Shown piece after piece: positions 24,279 to 36,959 of a DNA stretch of 64,000 nt. A program made the position numbers and the translations under genes. The first letter of the stretch is position 1; every line of letters begins with the position of its first letter. Source of the stretch: Takakia lepidozioides (taxonomy: Eukaryota; Streptophyta; Takakiopsida; Takakiales; Takakiaceae); NCBI GenBank assembly GCA_030704615.1, contig CM060733.1, forward strand, positions 4,836,001 to 4,900,000. The letters run 5' to 3'. The notes beneath the pieces were generated by a model that worked only from the letters and a program-made list of their open reading frames with translations, was not told where the DNA came from and searched no databases.

Positions 24279-24404
24279 ATTCATGAAGACAACGTAGAAA
24301 CACTCTTAAGTAGTCTTCCTGAATCATACGAGCCCATAATTATGTCCTTAAGTAATCAACTCCCCAGACCCACCATTTCCAAATCAATAGTGGAGTGGCT
24401 ATGA
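24279..24404 (+). pseudogene. Ty1/copia gag remnant
   Basis: The frame reads DNVETLLSSLPESYEPIIMS and then LSNQLPRP, ending in a stop after IVEWL. 'LL.SLP.SYE..I..L' is the hallmark of the UBN2/Retrotran_gag_2 segment of copia elements. Its second half forms the outer end of the large palindrome beginning at 24362. Confidence 0.55.
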
Positions 24405-24517
24405 CCCCACTAAATTGCAGGTCCAGCTGATTTTTTCACCTATGGTTGCTATTCATGCAATTACATGGGGGTTGAAATCTCAAAATTGACAAGAGAAAAT
24501 GTGCCTCCAAATGAAGT

Positions 24518-24560
<43 letters not shown>

Positions 24561-25607
24561 TTTTTAAAAACCAATGGTGGATGTGTGTATGTAATGCTCA
24601 CACACCACAAGGTGAAGTGCTTTTTCCAAAATTGCTAATTTTATGCCAAAAATGGCCTTTGGAGTGCAATCTGTTTTGGGCTCGTTTACCTGCCACGTCA
24701 GCGGTCAACAAGCCTTTTTCAGACCCCAAAACGTAAATGAGAGATCTAAGATATTTTTTGTAGGTGGAAGCTTTTGTTTTTTTTTAATTTTGTTTTTTGC
24801 ATCATACTCGAGGCAAATCCCTTGTCATTAAAGCTTCAGGAGTGGGCCCCATCAGATTAGATCTGCAAAAATTAGGTCGAACTGCAAATTCAAAGTGACC
24901 CGATTCAGGTCGCTTGGGAACTTAAGGGTTAAAATATAAATAACAATCAAGGGTTTTAATTTTTTTCCCTTCAAATAATCTGTAATAAAGTTCAATCCAA
25001 GGCTTCTGCCCCCTGTTTACCAAGTAGTGAATACGTAATTATCTTATCTCAATAATATTTTAACCCTTAAGTTAGCAACCTGAATGGGGTCACTTTGAAT
25101 TTGCAATTCGACCTAATTTTTGCAGATCTAATCTGATGGGGCCCACTCCTGAAGCTTTAATGACAAGGGATTTGTCTCGAGTATGATGCAAAAAACAAAT
25201 TAAAAAAAAAACAAAAGCTTCCTCCTACAAAAAAATATCTTAGATCTCTCATTTACGTTTAGGGGCCTGAAAAGGGCTTGTTGACCGCTGACGTGGCAGG
25301 TAAACAAGCCCAAAACAGATTGCACTCCAAAGGCCATTTTTGGCATAAAATTAGCAATTTTGGAAAAAGCACTTCACCTTGTGGTGTGTGCCAGCATTAC
25401 ATACACACATCCACCATTGGCTTTTAAAACAATTGTAGAAAAAAAAAAGTACTTCATTTGGAGGCACATTTTCTCTTGTCAATTTTGAGATTTCAACCCC
25501 CATGTAATTGCATGAATAGCAACCATAGGTGAAAAAATCAGCTGGACCTGCAATTTAGTGGGGTCATAGCCACTCCACTATTGATTTGGAAATGGTGGGT
25601 CTTGGGG
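24362..25607. repeat. 1.25-kb palindrome (fold-back), arms ~570-590 bp
   Basis: The left arm (24362-about 24938) and right arm (about 25054-25607) are near-exact reverse complements around a ~115-bp AT-rich centre. Outer ends: ccccagacccaccatttcc on the left, ggaaatggtgggtcttgggg on the right. Inner ends: gggttaaaatat and atattttaaccctt. Arms differ by scattered substitutions and by the T-run at 24522-24554, which is about 10 bases in the other arm. The outer ~45 bp of each arm are copia gag sequence, so the repeat is either an inverted duplication of an element or an inserted fold-back element. Confidence 0.8.
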
Positions 25608-25859
25608 CAAGCAAAATTGGATAAAGCTAGGTTTTGATTTGGTCAAACCAATTTCTTTCTCACTTTTTCTTTGGGACCTGATATTTGAGGTCCGGGCCAA
25701 CGCTATAATCTCACAATTTCCACGGTGGACTTGGCTCATTTTTTGGTATGTCATGCATAGATGAGCTGGGCCCATTGCTATAAGGCTGGAATCTCTGGAT
25801 GATTTTCGGTAGGTTTCTAGGGGCAATTTACTGCAGCTGGGTACCCAAAATTGGTAAAA

Positions 25860-26760
25860 AGGCTTGGGAACTTGAGGGTTAAGGAAATTTTCTACTTGGA
25901 GTTTTAGGAGTTTTAGGGTGGAGCCATTACACGACTAGCCGCTTGTTCTTCCTCTTTAAGGTGTGTTAAGGTGCAACATGGTGCCATTGAGTCCAAAGCT
26001 AAGACCCGCATTGAAGGACCCTACCTAATCTATGAGATGGTTGCAGGCAATATAGCTCGATTATCAACATCACTCAGTCAAGGAGATTGCTGATGAGGTA
26101 CCCATTGCTGACTCGTTGCATTCAAGACTTCAGTTTGATCTAACCTGTGTGAACGTGGAAGGGAGAAGAAGACTCGAGGCTGACTGTGGGGACTCATTGA
26201 ATAGGTCCAAGCTGCGGCTTCATTCGCTTCATAATACTGTTAGAATACCTTTCTAAACATAAGTTTAGCTTTGGTCTGTTTTAGTTAGCTTTGTTTGATT
26301 CTGGAACTGGCCATCTGTTCGTGAGGATTGGGGTTTTTCCTGCAATGCAGGATTTTTTAATCCCAGTCCAGGCCTGGAGGTGGGGCATCATTTTGACACT
26401 CTGGTCTGCCACACTGGCTCTAATTACTCTGAGTACTACAGCCCTGTATTATGCATTGCTATTTGAGAGCTCTGACCTTGCCACGACTACAGTGGCTCCC
26501 AAGGTGTTAGATTCACACGATCATATCTGGATCTAGACAGTCCCATGCAAAGCTTATGTAGTATCTTCACATGAGTTCAGAATTATTGAACCGGGGGGTA
26601 GCATCACATATGTGATGTTCCACTTTCTACCCTCTCCCAATTCTCCCTGACAGATGATTCATTGTGCCGTCGTTTGTAATGTAGAGAGCAGTTGCAAGCT
26701 ACTCTACCCTAGACATACCGTTACAAATAAATTAATTCCCAGCAACGTTGATCCTTGCAA
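25860..26760 (+). mobile_element. Possible LTR-retroelement remnant
   Basis: Starts with a repeat of the word cttgggaacttgagggttaa, also present at 24913 inside the palindrome. A short frame near 25995 reads SKAKTRIEGPYLIYEM, loosely like the 'EGPY.I' end of a Ty3-type integrase. Downstream sequence is T-rich, with a possible aataaa-type signal near 26727. Neither a pair of LTRs nor a reverse transcriptase was found. Confidence 0.25.
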
Positions 26761-27089
26761 CGGCTTTGATATGATGAGTTGGCGGTGAGCCTCTCACGCC
26801 TTCACGCGTGTCAGTGACTAGGATCTGATCCGGATTTTGAATAAAAGGTTTCTTAAGCAGGAAATCGGGCGGTATTTTCTTGAGTTCAGTTTCGGTGTAC
26901 GAGAGAGCCGGATGTGCATAGAGAGAGTGTGTTGTGGTTTGGCGGCTCTGTGCGTTCTGTGGCATCTGACCGACTCCTCGTCGTGGGATTCCCGCCTCAT
27001 CGCATGGCCTGCTCTGCCGTGCTACTCCCCGGTTCCATGTGCTTGCAGGAAGAGGAAGGAGAATCCTAACCCTAAGCATGTTTTGAGCA

Positions 27090-27215
27090 TCACAACTTGA
27101 CCCTAAGGGCTATTGCCTTTCGGCGGAAGGTGGACACCTTTAATGACATCCAACATGTGGTTTGAACCCCCACCCAGTGAAGCGGTTTGGCTAATGTTGG
27201 TTGTCCAAGCATTAG
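27090..27215 (-). mobile_element. tRNA-derived SINE (family 1), partial
   Basis: Shares the words gggctattgcc, ggcggaaggtggacacctt and gtggtttgaacccc with the copies at 39955-40115 and 55075-55201. On the minus strand gggttcaaaccac fits a pol III B box. The A-box end is partly lost (…gctaatgttggttgtcc). Confidence 0.55.
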
Positions 27216-29147
27216 ACATTGTGGATGATTGGATTAAGCGTTAAAGTGGCAAGGTTACGAATGATTGGGTGCACCATGGACCTCTTCAGCACTTGTTTTG
27301 GACCTCTCTCCAAATTCACCGATCTTGTCCAAATATAATGTTTTTACAATCATTTTAAAGCCTATCTCGCCAGCTTCGTAATGAACTTTGTCAAGTGAAA
27401 CCCGTTATCCTACAAGAATGAAAACGTCCTGAAGTGTCCGGTGGTAGGCCAATCTACCCAAATGTAAAAACTATGCGTCCATTGTGGTGCCAGAAATCAC
27501 CCTACTTTTTTCTAAGAAGTTTACAAGTCAAAAATCCAACCCATGATCGAAACAATGCTATTTATATCCTATCATTTGCTGGAGTAGATGCTGGAGGATG
27601 CCAGCCCATCATGGCCATGACATGCAATATAGTATGTGGCATACTGCTCCAAAATTCCCTTTGTGAATAATGACTTCCAAGTGCGTAACGTACTAGTCTG
27701 GGATTTCCCCTCTAATTTGACAGCCCTGGAATCTATCAAGAAGCAAGGAACAAATAACCGTGGAGAAATCCATGAGGCATACATACATCACGAGTAGGCT
27801 AAAACCGCTCCACAACAAATTCCTTGTCTTCAAATTCGACCAGATACCAGCAACAGAATGAGCTACCCTCTTAAGCAAAGCTTGGTATCCTAGAAAGATG
27901 ATTGCAACTCAAGACTAAAGCAGAGCAGAACAGATCTAACGCTTCCGCCACAGATTCTCCAAGTTGAGGCGAGTTCTCTTGGTGTTTCTGCTTTTCGGGT
28001 GGCGCCACTTGATATCACAGGCTTCTCTCACCTGGATAGGAACAGGTGGAGTCGAAAGCTACACAGAGCTGGATCTGCACACACCTCCCACAAGCACCGG
28101 GCCCCATGCTGCTCACCTTCAATGTCATGGTGCGCGCAGCGAAGGCCTACACAGGCATTCAGACCGGGCCCTGGGGCTTCATGCCAAACCTTACGCCTGT
28201 GAAGGCCCTCGGGTTCGTCACGGAAGTTCCCCGTCATTTGGATTACGGCCCTCCGCCCTGGGCATTTTGGTAATCCAGACAGAGGCAGGAGAAATGTTTG
28301 AGCGGCCTTCAGGACAGGCAAAAGTCTCACCTCGGCCACGATTCTCAGCTCTCGGGTGCGAATTGTACCTCTTTACAAAAGCTGTCGCCACTGCCTCTCC
28401 AAAACAACACGATAATGCTCGGGCCGTGTCACTCAACAAAGCATAAAGGTACCCCACCATCCGTAGCTCTGTTGGATACAGCCCCAGACTGATGATGAAC
28501 AAGACTCGAAGCTCTGTTGCTATCCAAATCGCCAAACATAAAAGGAAGAGAGAAAGAAGGACTCGGGCCCACGACAGTGAGGTGCCTGAGAAGATGGAAG
28601 CTGCTGTGTGTTGGAAGCTTCTGTGGGGTCGTGTGTCCCTTCCATACTTACATTAAGCCCATATCCCATTATTCCCTACCAACTAGTTACTACTTAGAAG
28701 ATGATGTAAACCTGTACAGCTTTATTTACAGGAAACATGAGGTATGTGAACATATGATAGGAAAACCCCAAAACCTGGGAAAGAACGAAAGAACGAGGGA
28801 GGAAAGGGAAGCAAGCTAAACTAAACTATTCAAAGAAGGAATTCACATTTCTTCTAGGGTGGCAGATTGTTTGAGTGGGTAGGTAGTAATAATACCGGCT
28901 AGTGCCGGTATTGCCGGGCGGAGCAATATTGGGTCAGGTGCGACCCATCATCTTCAACCCTCGGCTCTGGACATTTGGGAAGATCTGTGCACGCATGCTG
29001 CGACCATCAGACAGGACGCCGATGCAAACCTCTTCAATTGGGCTTGTGAATGTGGGTTTCAGCATGTTCCTCAGTATTCGAGACATATAGGCGTGAGAAT
29101 CGTTGGGTTTGGCTAAGAAGCTGTGGTGAGTGATTAGAGCAAGAGAT
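27216..29147. other. Intergenic; no gene recognised
   Basis: Several frames of 60-160 codons overlap on both strands around 27.96-28.5 kb, where GC content is higher; none shows a domain I recognise. The last few hundred bases should hold the promoter and 5' leader of the BSD-domain gene. Confidence 0.4.
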
Positions 29148-32100
29148 ATGAAGGACGAGGCAGGGCGGGGTGAGCCGCTGGGCTCGCTACTCTCAAGCGG
29201 AATTTTTGGGTCTTCTTCAAATAGTGACGATTCCATCAAGGTATGTGTCATCTCTCACGAATTGGATTCTGGGTTTGCCATTCCATTGTAATTGTGCAAT
29301 TATCGCCCGGCTCATCTGTGCTCTCTTAAGTTGTTTCATTTGGGAATTTATGTTGCTCTACATGAAATCCTTGAGCGGCCAACATCGATGGGCCTCGAGA
29401 TACCTTCGGGATTGTTACGGAGCCGGTGATTAGCGGATACAGGCTCGTACAGGTCCGTGGAGAGCCCCCGCATCAAGCGATAGGGTATCTAGCACGATTT
29501 TGCAGAGGACCCCAGGAACTTGGGTGGGTGCCTAAGCGCAGGTTAGGTGAGAACAATACAATTACAGTCCATAGGTGGGGGGGACTACCTTTGATCTGAA
29601 CGCTGTTGGTGGGGTGGCTTGATGCTGAAGATCAAGGTTTATAGTTCGCAACTACCCTGATCCACTCAAATTTATTTCGGTTGTTTCTCCACTATGTTGG
29701 TGTTATCAGGAGGAAGAACAAAGCTCTACAGACATCACCGTTCTTGCATTTTGAGTTTCAACTTCTCATGGGAAAAATCCTCAGCAATAGCTTAAGGACT
29801 CTATTGGGTGATTGCTTGGGGTAGGCGGCTGGTTTGAAGTCAAATCAGGCAAGTTTGGCAAATCGGATTGGTACTGGTTGGCAACGTTTTGGTAATATAC
29901 CAAATAAAGCTAAGGGTGAAAGAGTTGAACATTTTTACCCAGCTATCATCCTTTGTGGGGACTCTGTGAATCTTTCTAAGTTGCTCAGCAATGTCAAAAT
30001 CCTGGATTACAGTTTTACCATCCTGAGGTGACCCGACCACACTAATTAGTGACTGCAAAAGCAAGCTTTGTTAGTAAACAGGCCTCAAAAGACCACTTCC
30101 ACAGGTCAAGTTGCCCTCTGTTTCTACCTGAAGTTTGCTTTTCTGTGAGATTCCTTGTGGGGCAGGACACTGCTGCAGTGGAAGATGAAAATGAAGATCA
30201 GAGCGAGCCTCGGTCAAGGTAGTCCACACAATGTCTGAGCTGATGTTCTGTATCAACTGTAATTGGGCTGCACAGTGGTACATTTGAGCACTATATTGTC
30301 CTACGTCATCAATTTCTTCCCTCCCCTCCCGTCTTTTCCCTTTCCCCAGGGAAGTCGTGGATTGGAGTTTTAATGTGTGACAGGAAAGGGTTTTAATGTT
30401 GACATGATCATTGAAAGTCACAGTGGGAAGTTGGATGCGCTATCCACTTTCCGGCAGTACCTGCTGGCTGTAGGGCAGTTATCCCGGTCCCTATTCTACT
30501 CATTACAGATTTGGTACAGATTATTAAGGACATGGCCCTCTTGGTTTCTCTTTTGAAGTTATTTACTCTATGTCAATCGTGGTTGAGTTTCTTCTATTGG
30601 TAAGGATTTGATATAAGAACGTTTTGCTTGCTAAGGACAACTTTGTGTAATAATGAAAGAAGGCTGTCAAGGGCTGCAGGTTGGTTTGCATGCCAGTAGG
30701 TGTTGTTAAAAAGAGAGCTGCAGCAGGCTGACAATGGTAACTAAGCACATTTTTCACCAGTTTTTCTTACTCTCTGCAAGGTGACACTTAACCAAGCAAG
30801 GGTATAGTGCTCTCCTTGCGTCATCTTCACACCCACCTTGACTGGCTGGAAAGAGAGAGGTACATAGAGAAATCTAACTGGCCCCATTTGACCTTGTGTG
30901 GATAGTGGCTGGAACTTTGGGGGCTTCATCAGAACACTTGCATCAAAGGTGATGTCAAACCCTTAGCAATATTTGGCCTCGGAGTGTTTTAATAAGTGGC
31001 AATGTGTAGCTGGAAGGAAAAAGTATTCTCTGTATGTGATGTGTGCATATGGTGCCTTGAAGTGGTAATGCTTTCCATCCAATGTGCCCCCTTTGCTCTT
31101 TCTTCCCTGCACTCAGATTATAACTAGCACAGTACTAGCAGGATAAAATGCCATCCCTTCTTGGCTTCCTCTTGTGTGGTGCATTTCCTTGTGTATGCCC
31201 ATACCCAGCTGTATTGTCATGCTCTACTGCTTTAGTGATGGTGTGGTGGTCTGGATCTCTATGTCCTCTGGCTTTGAATACCCACAATAATTTAGACCCT
31301 TTTCACTTCGAAAATTAACACTGCCTCTATAAAGTATTACTACTGCCAGTATTTAGACAAGGATCAGCTTGAGTCTAACCTTGTTTGTAGGAACTCAATC
31401 CAGGTGCTTTGAAAGTGGTCCTTCAGCCACCATTTCCTCATCTTTTTGGTTTTGTGATTACCATCAGCATTCTGTGTTGGGTAAACTTGTGGGGCAGTCA
31501 GGAGGGGTGCTTCAAGCATACCAGCAGGATCTGGAGGAGTTTCGCATTGGGTTGAAGAAGGAAACGGAGGCAGTGGCTGAGGTCACTGCCCACGCGGTTA
31601 AAGATCTTCCTCTCTCTTTGGAGACAGGCGCAACAGTGGCACAGGTGATTGATACAAACTTATACACAGTGAGAGAAGCTGGGCTGGAGCGTTGTGACTC
31701 ATAGACTGCTTTCACCTTCCCATGCTTGTCAGTGTCGGTGTTACAGCACAACCATCTCAGGCCTTTGGGGCGAGGTTTGGGGCTTGTGTCTCTTCTATCC
31801 TTTTCTTATTTCTTAAAGAGGTTAGATCGAGCCCTCTCTGCTGGGTCAGCTGCAATTTATGCATTTCCCTGAACCTTGATTGCTTGGCCTGCCAAGGTTG
31901 TGATCTAGATTTTTTTACCCTTGGAGACTGCTCTTTCAGCTCATCCTCCATCCAACGCAAACACATGGTGCAAGGTTACAGCAAGATGAGTCTATTAGTA
32001 AATTAATGAGCTTGTTCACTGTAGCTGTGGTGGAAGCATATATGCAATGCTCTTTTGGTGTGTTTGGAAGCAGCTGAGCAACAGCCGCTTCAATGGCTAT

Positions 32101-35100
32101 TCCCACTGCCCCCTGACGCAAGGGTGGTAAAAGAGGATTTGCTGATCAAGCTCCTCTCAGCTTAACATTAATCAAAGGGGCAACCTCTGCAGCATAATAT
32201 TCAAAGCCAGGGTGAAGTCTCCAAACGCCCAGCATTTGTGTCATGACATTCTACTAGTCCTTGTACTTCAGTGCAAGGATCTCTTGGTAATAGGAAAAGC
32301 TTACAAACACTTTCATGAAGACTTCTTGGATCCTCTTCAAGTTGCTTCCCATGGTCACAATGCAGGTATCATTGGAGACAGTTGGTCAGACTATAGAGGA
32401 CTTCGGAAGTTCTGTTTGGCGTGGGTAAGTGCTCATTTCTTAAGCTGTTACAGTCCTGCTGTGTTAGGCAACAGTTTGTGAGCACAAGCCAAATTCAATG
32501 TGTGCATTGATTTGATAATCTAGGGCATCAGTGGATTTGGGCGGTCATGGTGGACATTCCTGAAGTGACATGCAGAATTTTATGGTGGTGACAGAACAAC
32601 TGAGATCTTTGCACAAGTGAAAGAGGCAGTGCTGAATGTTGATGAAGAGGCCCCTGCGGCCATAAGCCTTGCCTCACCGAGAACTTTGGCATCCTCTGCT
32701 AGCAGCGGGTAGCCACACTTTCCATCTCAACATGGCCATCCTCCTTACACAGCCTCCATAGACCAGGGATGAAAGCTGGTCTGGTTTGGTCTATTTGAAG
32801 TTGCAAGTGTGCCCCATTTATTCTGAGTAAATGATTTGACTTGTCCTCTGGCAAGAATGTATTGTGCATACACAGTATGTTAAGAGTAACCCTTTATTTG
32901 GTCATCATGATAGGACTTTGGTATTGTATTGGTCTTGGTAGGATGTTTATGAGTCTCAGGACCTGACATCTATGGTTCATGGGACAGTCCAGATGGAATC
33001 CAAGTTGACCTGTCCATGAGTTTGGCCCTCACCTCCCCAAAAGCTCCTGTTGATGGGTGTGTTGTTTGTCATGCATTTTCAGACCTGAACACTTCTTTAT
33101 ACTTCTTTATAGCCTGAAAAGCACAGCTCTTGACATGAGTTCTAATATGTGTGATGTGATTGACAGGAAATATAGCCGCTATGAGGCACAGGTAGCCATC
33201 CTCTCCTCTTTCAATTAATCATGGTTATTATCATAAGAAACTGCCACAGGGATTGCCAGCTAGTGCAAGAAAAAAGGTCTCCTTTATCTGGCCTCCTTTA
33301 TATTTGTGTATGTCCTCATCTCTGAGTAGCCTTCTTTTGAAGGGAGTCTAAAAAGTCCTAAACTTCTTCTGAGGGCTCCTTGTTGATGGCCCCACTTTTT
33401 TGTCACATAAGCTCCTTGAACTTCCTGTGGATATTATAAAATATATGTTTCTTTCTTTCCATTGTCTAAGCCTTTATTGTCATGATGTAGGTGAGTGCAA
33501 TGCAGAGAGATAGCAGCACCTACTGTGATGAACCAGAGGACGAAGAGGAGTATGCAGCCTGGCTTTCAACTTTCAACCTGGACAAATGGTCATCTCTTTT
33601 GTCCTTGTACCTTATTGTTGAGAAATTGTTTGATCTATCTAGCTATTCCGACTTTACAAAGAGGATATTCTTATGTTTGTGTTGGACTCAACACCAATTT
33701 TGAGTGTATCAGTGAGGTCTGAGTTCTGTTGTTGGTTAAATGCAAAAGTATGTTTGCTGCAAAGGTAACCTGAAGGCATGTCATTTCTTGTTTCCAGGAA
33801 AGGCGAAATTGATGAGATTCTGGCTGGCAATCCATTTATGTTAGAGCTTCAGTCCCGAATGGGTAATGCTCACGGCCTCATTTTCTTCAGCAGTAAGGAG
33901 GAATTCCTATTCATTGTTAAGTCACTTTGTTGTACCATGGCACTCATCCAAACCCTGAAAGCAGGTGATATGAACTCTTAAAACAGACCCTGTGTGTTGC
34001 AATGCTTGTTCAGTAACTTAGGCTACTTTCTTACAGGGTTCTGGTTAGAATTGGCAGCAATACAGGCAGTCTGCATATCCTTGGGTATATGTACTTTGTC
34101 CCTGTTGTTTGTGTTAGAATTAACTAATGATGGCTACATATGTGGCCATTAGCATGTTAAACCTTTGTAACTCAACCAAAGCATACAGGAACACATTGAC
34201 CCTTTCTCTAGCCCAGATTGCTTTGAGAGAACCTAACAGCAGGTTCGTGGTGACGGATTGCAGTGCCAATAGTTGTGGAGCATGATGTTTTCTGGACGCG
34301 CTATTTCTTCCGTATACACAAGCTGCAGCAGATTGAAAATGCTCGGGCCAATCTTGTCAAGAGTGAGATTTTTTCCCTTAGAGAGCTTGTGTCAGTTTGG
34401 GTGCATCCAAACAAAAGGGTAGTGTTTAACCAGCAAAGCTTTACCCTAGGAAGAGTCTGTGAAGGCAAAGTGCCCAGAGCTCCTCTGGGACCAGACGGAA
34501 AAATGAAACACAGAGAGAGAGGTATAGATGGCTTGTCAACACTACACAAATTAATTTTCACTGCTATTTGGTTTTGCAAGGTAGATAATAGTGGTTTTGC
34601 TTATGCCCACTTCAATAGTCAACATGACACATTTCAGTTTACCCTATACGATGCTTTGACCTTGCACTTCCATATGAGGCTGCGTTGCTAGAGTATATGC
34701 AGGGTTCTATGTCCTCTGGGTGTTTGGTGGGGAACAGTATACCCGTGAGAAGAGATTCACTTGTTGCTATGTATTCAAGGGTTTTTGAGTGACTGTTTGG
34801 AATGTCCTCTTGCCTTCAATGTTCTGGCAAATGCAGGGCCTGCAGCTGTAGGAGAACATGCTTTAAGACTAGGTATGACTTCTATGGGTTGGGTGGAAGT
34901 GTGTTTGATTATAACTATGCTTGGTTGGGTAGGGGCAACTGCTGAAGAGGAGGAGGACCTCAGCTGGGATGTGGAGGAAGAAAAGGAAGCTGAGGAAGTT
35001 CAGGAGCCAAAGGTGGATGTGGTAGACAACGCTGAAGCTGCCACATCAGTTGATGTATTGGATGTCACACCAACGGCCATGGCAGTTGAGGGTATGGTCT

Positions 35101-36704
35101 TCTACGACTCCTCGATGAATGATTCTGTGACCAAGTTAATATTCAATAGTGGAATGCGTCTCGGTAGATGTTTCGCATTATGACTATTGATTGTGCAGGA
35201 TGTTGACCTGCATAGCCCTGGAAGATGTCTAGAGCTGACCGTGAATCCATCAGATATTATAGCTCACTATTACGCGCAGGTTGGATGGTTTACAAATTTC
35301 GAAGTTGATGATATTCCAGTGGTATCATGAGTTGGGTTTCAGTGTTTCTGTTGTAGTGGGCCGTGTGTCATCGACTTCTTGCATGCTTTTCAGAGACCCA
35401 CGATGAAGAGGAAGCAAAAAGCGAAGGTAGTGCAGGGAGTGAGTGGTTGGTGGTCCCAGAGGAGAAAACTCCAGGGAGCTCTGAGCCCACAAAAAGCACC
35501 CCTTCTTCACCCCGAGTTGAGACGTACGTGGAATTCATTTCCAGATTCTGTGGGTTTTTTTTGGAAGGTTTCATTCTCTGTTTGCATCTAGCGGGTGTTT
35601 CACCTAGGGGTCCCTGTGGAGATTTATGCTGGGCATGAGTACACATAACCACCAGTGGGCATGTTTATGGACATTGCCAGAAAGGTGACTGGTTTCATCT
35701 TCCTGGTTTGCCCTTGTATTATCAGCTGATTGAGCCCTCCACACTTTAAAACGACTTGACCTTCTGCTGTATGCATTGTGGGAGGATAGAAGCAGGGAGG
35801 AAATGGCAGCTGCAGCGCTGAAGAGGCGCATGGATGATGGAGCTGAGGGAGATGAGCCTGAGCTGGAGGATATTGCTGAGCTGACAATTGAAGATGCTCC
35901 ACTAAAGCCCGGTGCGGAAAAGGTCTCAAGTGTTAAAGTGGCAAGTGCCCTCCAATCAGACGAGACAGAGGAGGTACTAAGAATCTTCCGTAGTTACATC
36001 TTTGTTATGTGTCGGTGCAATGACAGGCTGTTCAGTACTCTTATTGGTGGTTCCATACTACACTGGGAAGCAAGCCTAGTATGAAAATAGGTTATGGCCG
36101 TTGGTCATAGTAATTTGGCAAACTATCCTTTGCTTTATCCATGTTTTGTTATGTAGAAAGTAGATACTGTATTTTAAGGATTTAGACTGTTGTAGTTTAT
36201 GCATGAGGAATTCCCAAGGCAGATTGGAAGGTCTTGACACACGGTTAAGTAAACCACTGCACCATGTGAGTTCAAAATGAACATAGGTACCTTTAGTTGG
36301 TTAACAAGTACTGATTGACTGTTCTTTGTGAAGAGGGGGACGAGGGGATCTTTCCAGCCCTGGACTCGCTAAATAGATTGTTTGAAGAAACTGACACGAT
36401 GTCAAATCCACTTAGGATGTGTCAACCCTGACGTGAAGTGTTGGGGCAACAGTTTGGGGGGGTGGGGGGTGACACTGGGGTCGGAAGTGTCACCCTGGAC
36501 TTGGACAAATTGTCCACCGGGGGGGGGGGGGTATAGAAGCATCTATCCCAGTGTTGTCTTTGGCGATTGAAGTGGCACGTCTCTAGAATAAGCTACAATA
36601 CTTAATGAGGTCAAGAAGTCATCTTTGCATGTAAAAATCAATGGGCATTATGGTGATGGTAACCTAAATGATTTCGGCTGCAGGATTGGGGCGAGTGGGA
36701 GTGA
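29148..36704 (+). CDS. BSD-domain protein (plant family), 12 exons
   Basis: Exons: 29148-29240, 31468-31644, 32366-32424, 32595-32708, 33167-33191, 33491-33588, 33798-33862, 34264-34362, 34933-35091, 35394-35523, 35790-35973, 36684-36704. All phases match, giving about 407 residues with no stop. Recognisable parts: an N-terminal helix (LQAYQQDLEEF, then GLKKETEAV and AVKDLPLSLETGATVAQ), then VSLETVGQTIEDFGSSVWRG. The BSD domain spans about residues 180-243 with the signature EHDVFWTRYFFRIHKLQQ. An acidic tail follows (EEEEDLSWDVEEE), ending DWGEWE. This matches plant BSD-domain proteins; BSD domains also occur in TFIIH subunits and synapse-associated proteins, and the plant family's precise role is not settled. 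The start is the first Met of an exon ending in a strong donor; exon 1 is the least certain part. A 25-base micro-exon is present. The gene appears intact. Confidence 0.85.
36460..36535. repeat. G-rich hairpin in the last BSD-gene intron
   Basis: gggtgacactggggtcggaa followed by gtgtcaccc forms a 10-bp stem; G-runs of 6, 6 and 11 lie on either side. It may be structured or simply replication-prone sequence. Confidence 0.5.
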
Positions 36705-36947
36705 TGGATGAAGCCATACTGCAGCCATTCTGAGTGTTTTCAGGATCTCAAATTCATTGGATATGGTCTATTCGAAAGCAAATTGCTGTTGTCTTTTCTG
36801 TAGACTTTGTATAGCTGTGATTTTCAACGGTACCGTTAACTTTATTCATGCAGCTCGCTTATTGTCTTCATTTAGCTGTAGCATGTGTGAACCTCTGAAA
36901 GTGTTGTTGATGTAGGTCTTTGTAGTGGTGAACAACATAGAGCCTTG

Positions 36948-36953
36948 AATAAA
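36948..36953 (+). terminator. Putative poly(A) signal of the BSD-domain gene
   Basis: AATAAA about 245 bp after the predicted stop, in otherwise T-rich sequence. Inferred from position only. Confidence 0.4.
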
Positions 36954-36959
36954 GTTTGA

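Noticed and set aside
24643-24831. Small ORF in the palindrome arm
   Set aside because: It lies in an inverted-repeat arm, has no domain and is not preserved in the other arm.
35200-35330. Extra BSD-gene exon starting at gatgttgacctg
   Set aside because: It would put a stop in frame after the preceding phase; exons ending at 35091 and starting at 35394 already match in phase and content.
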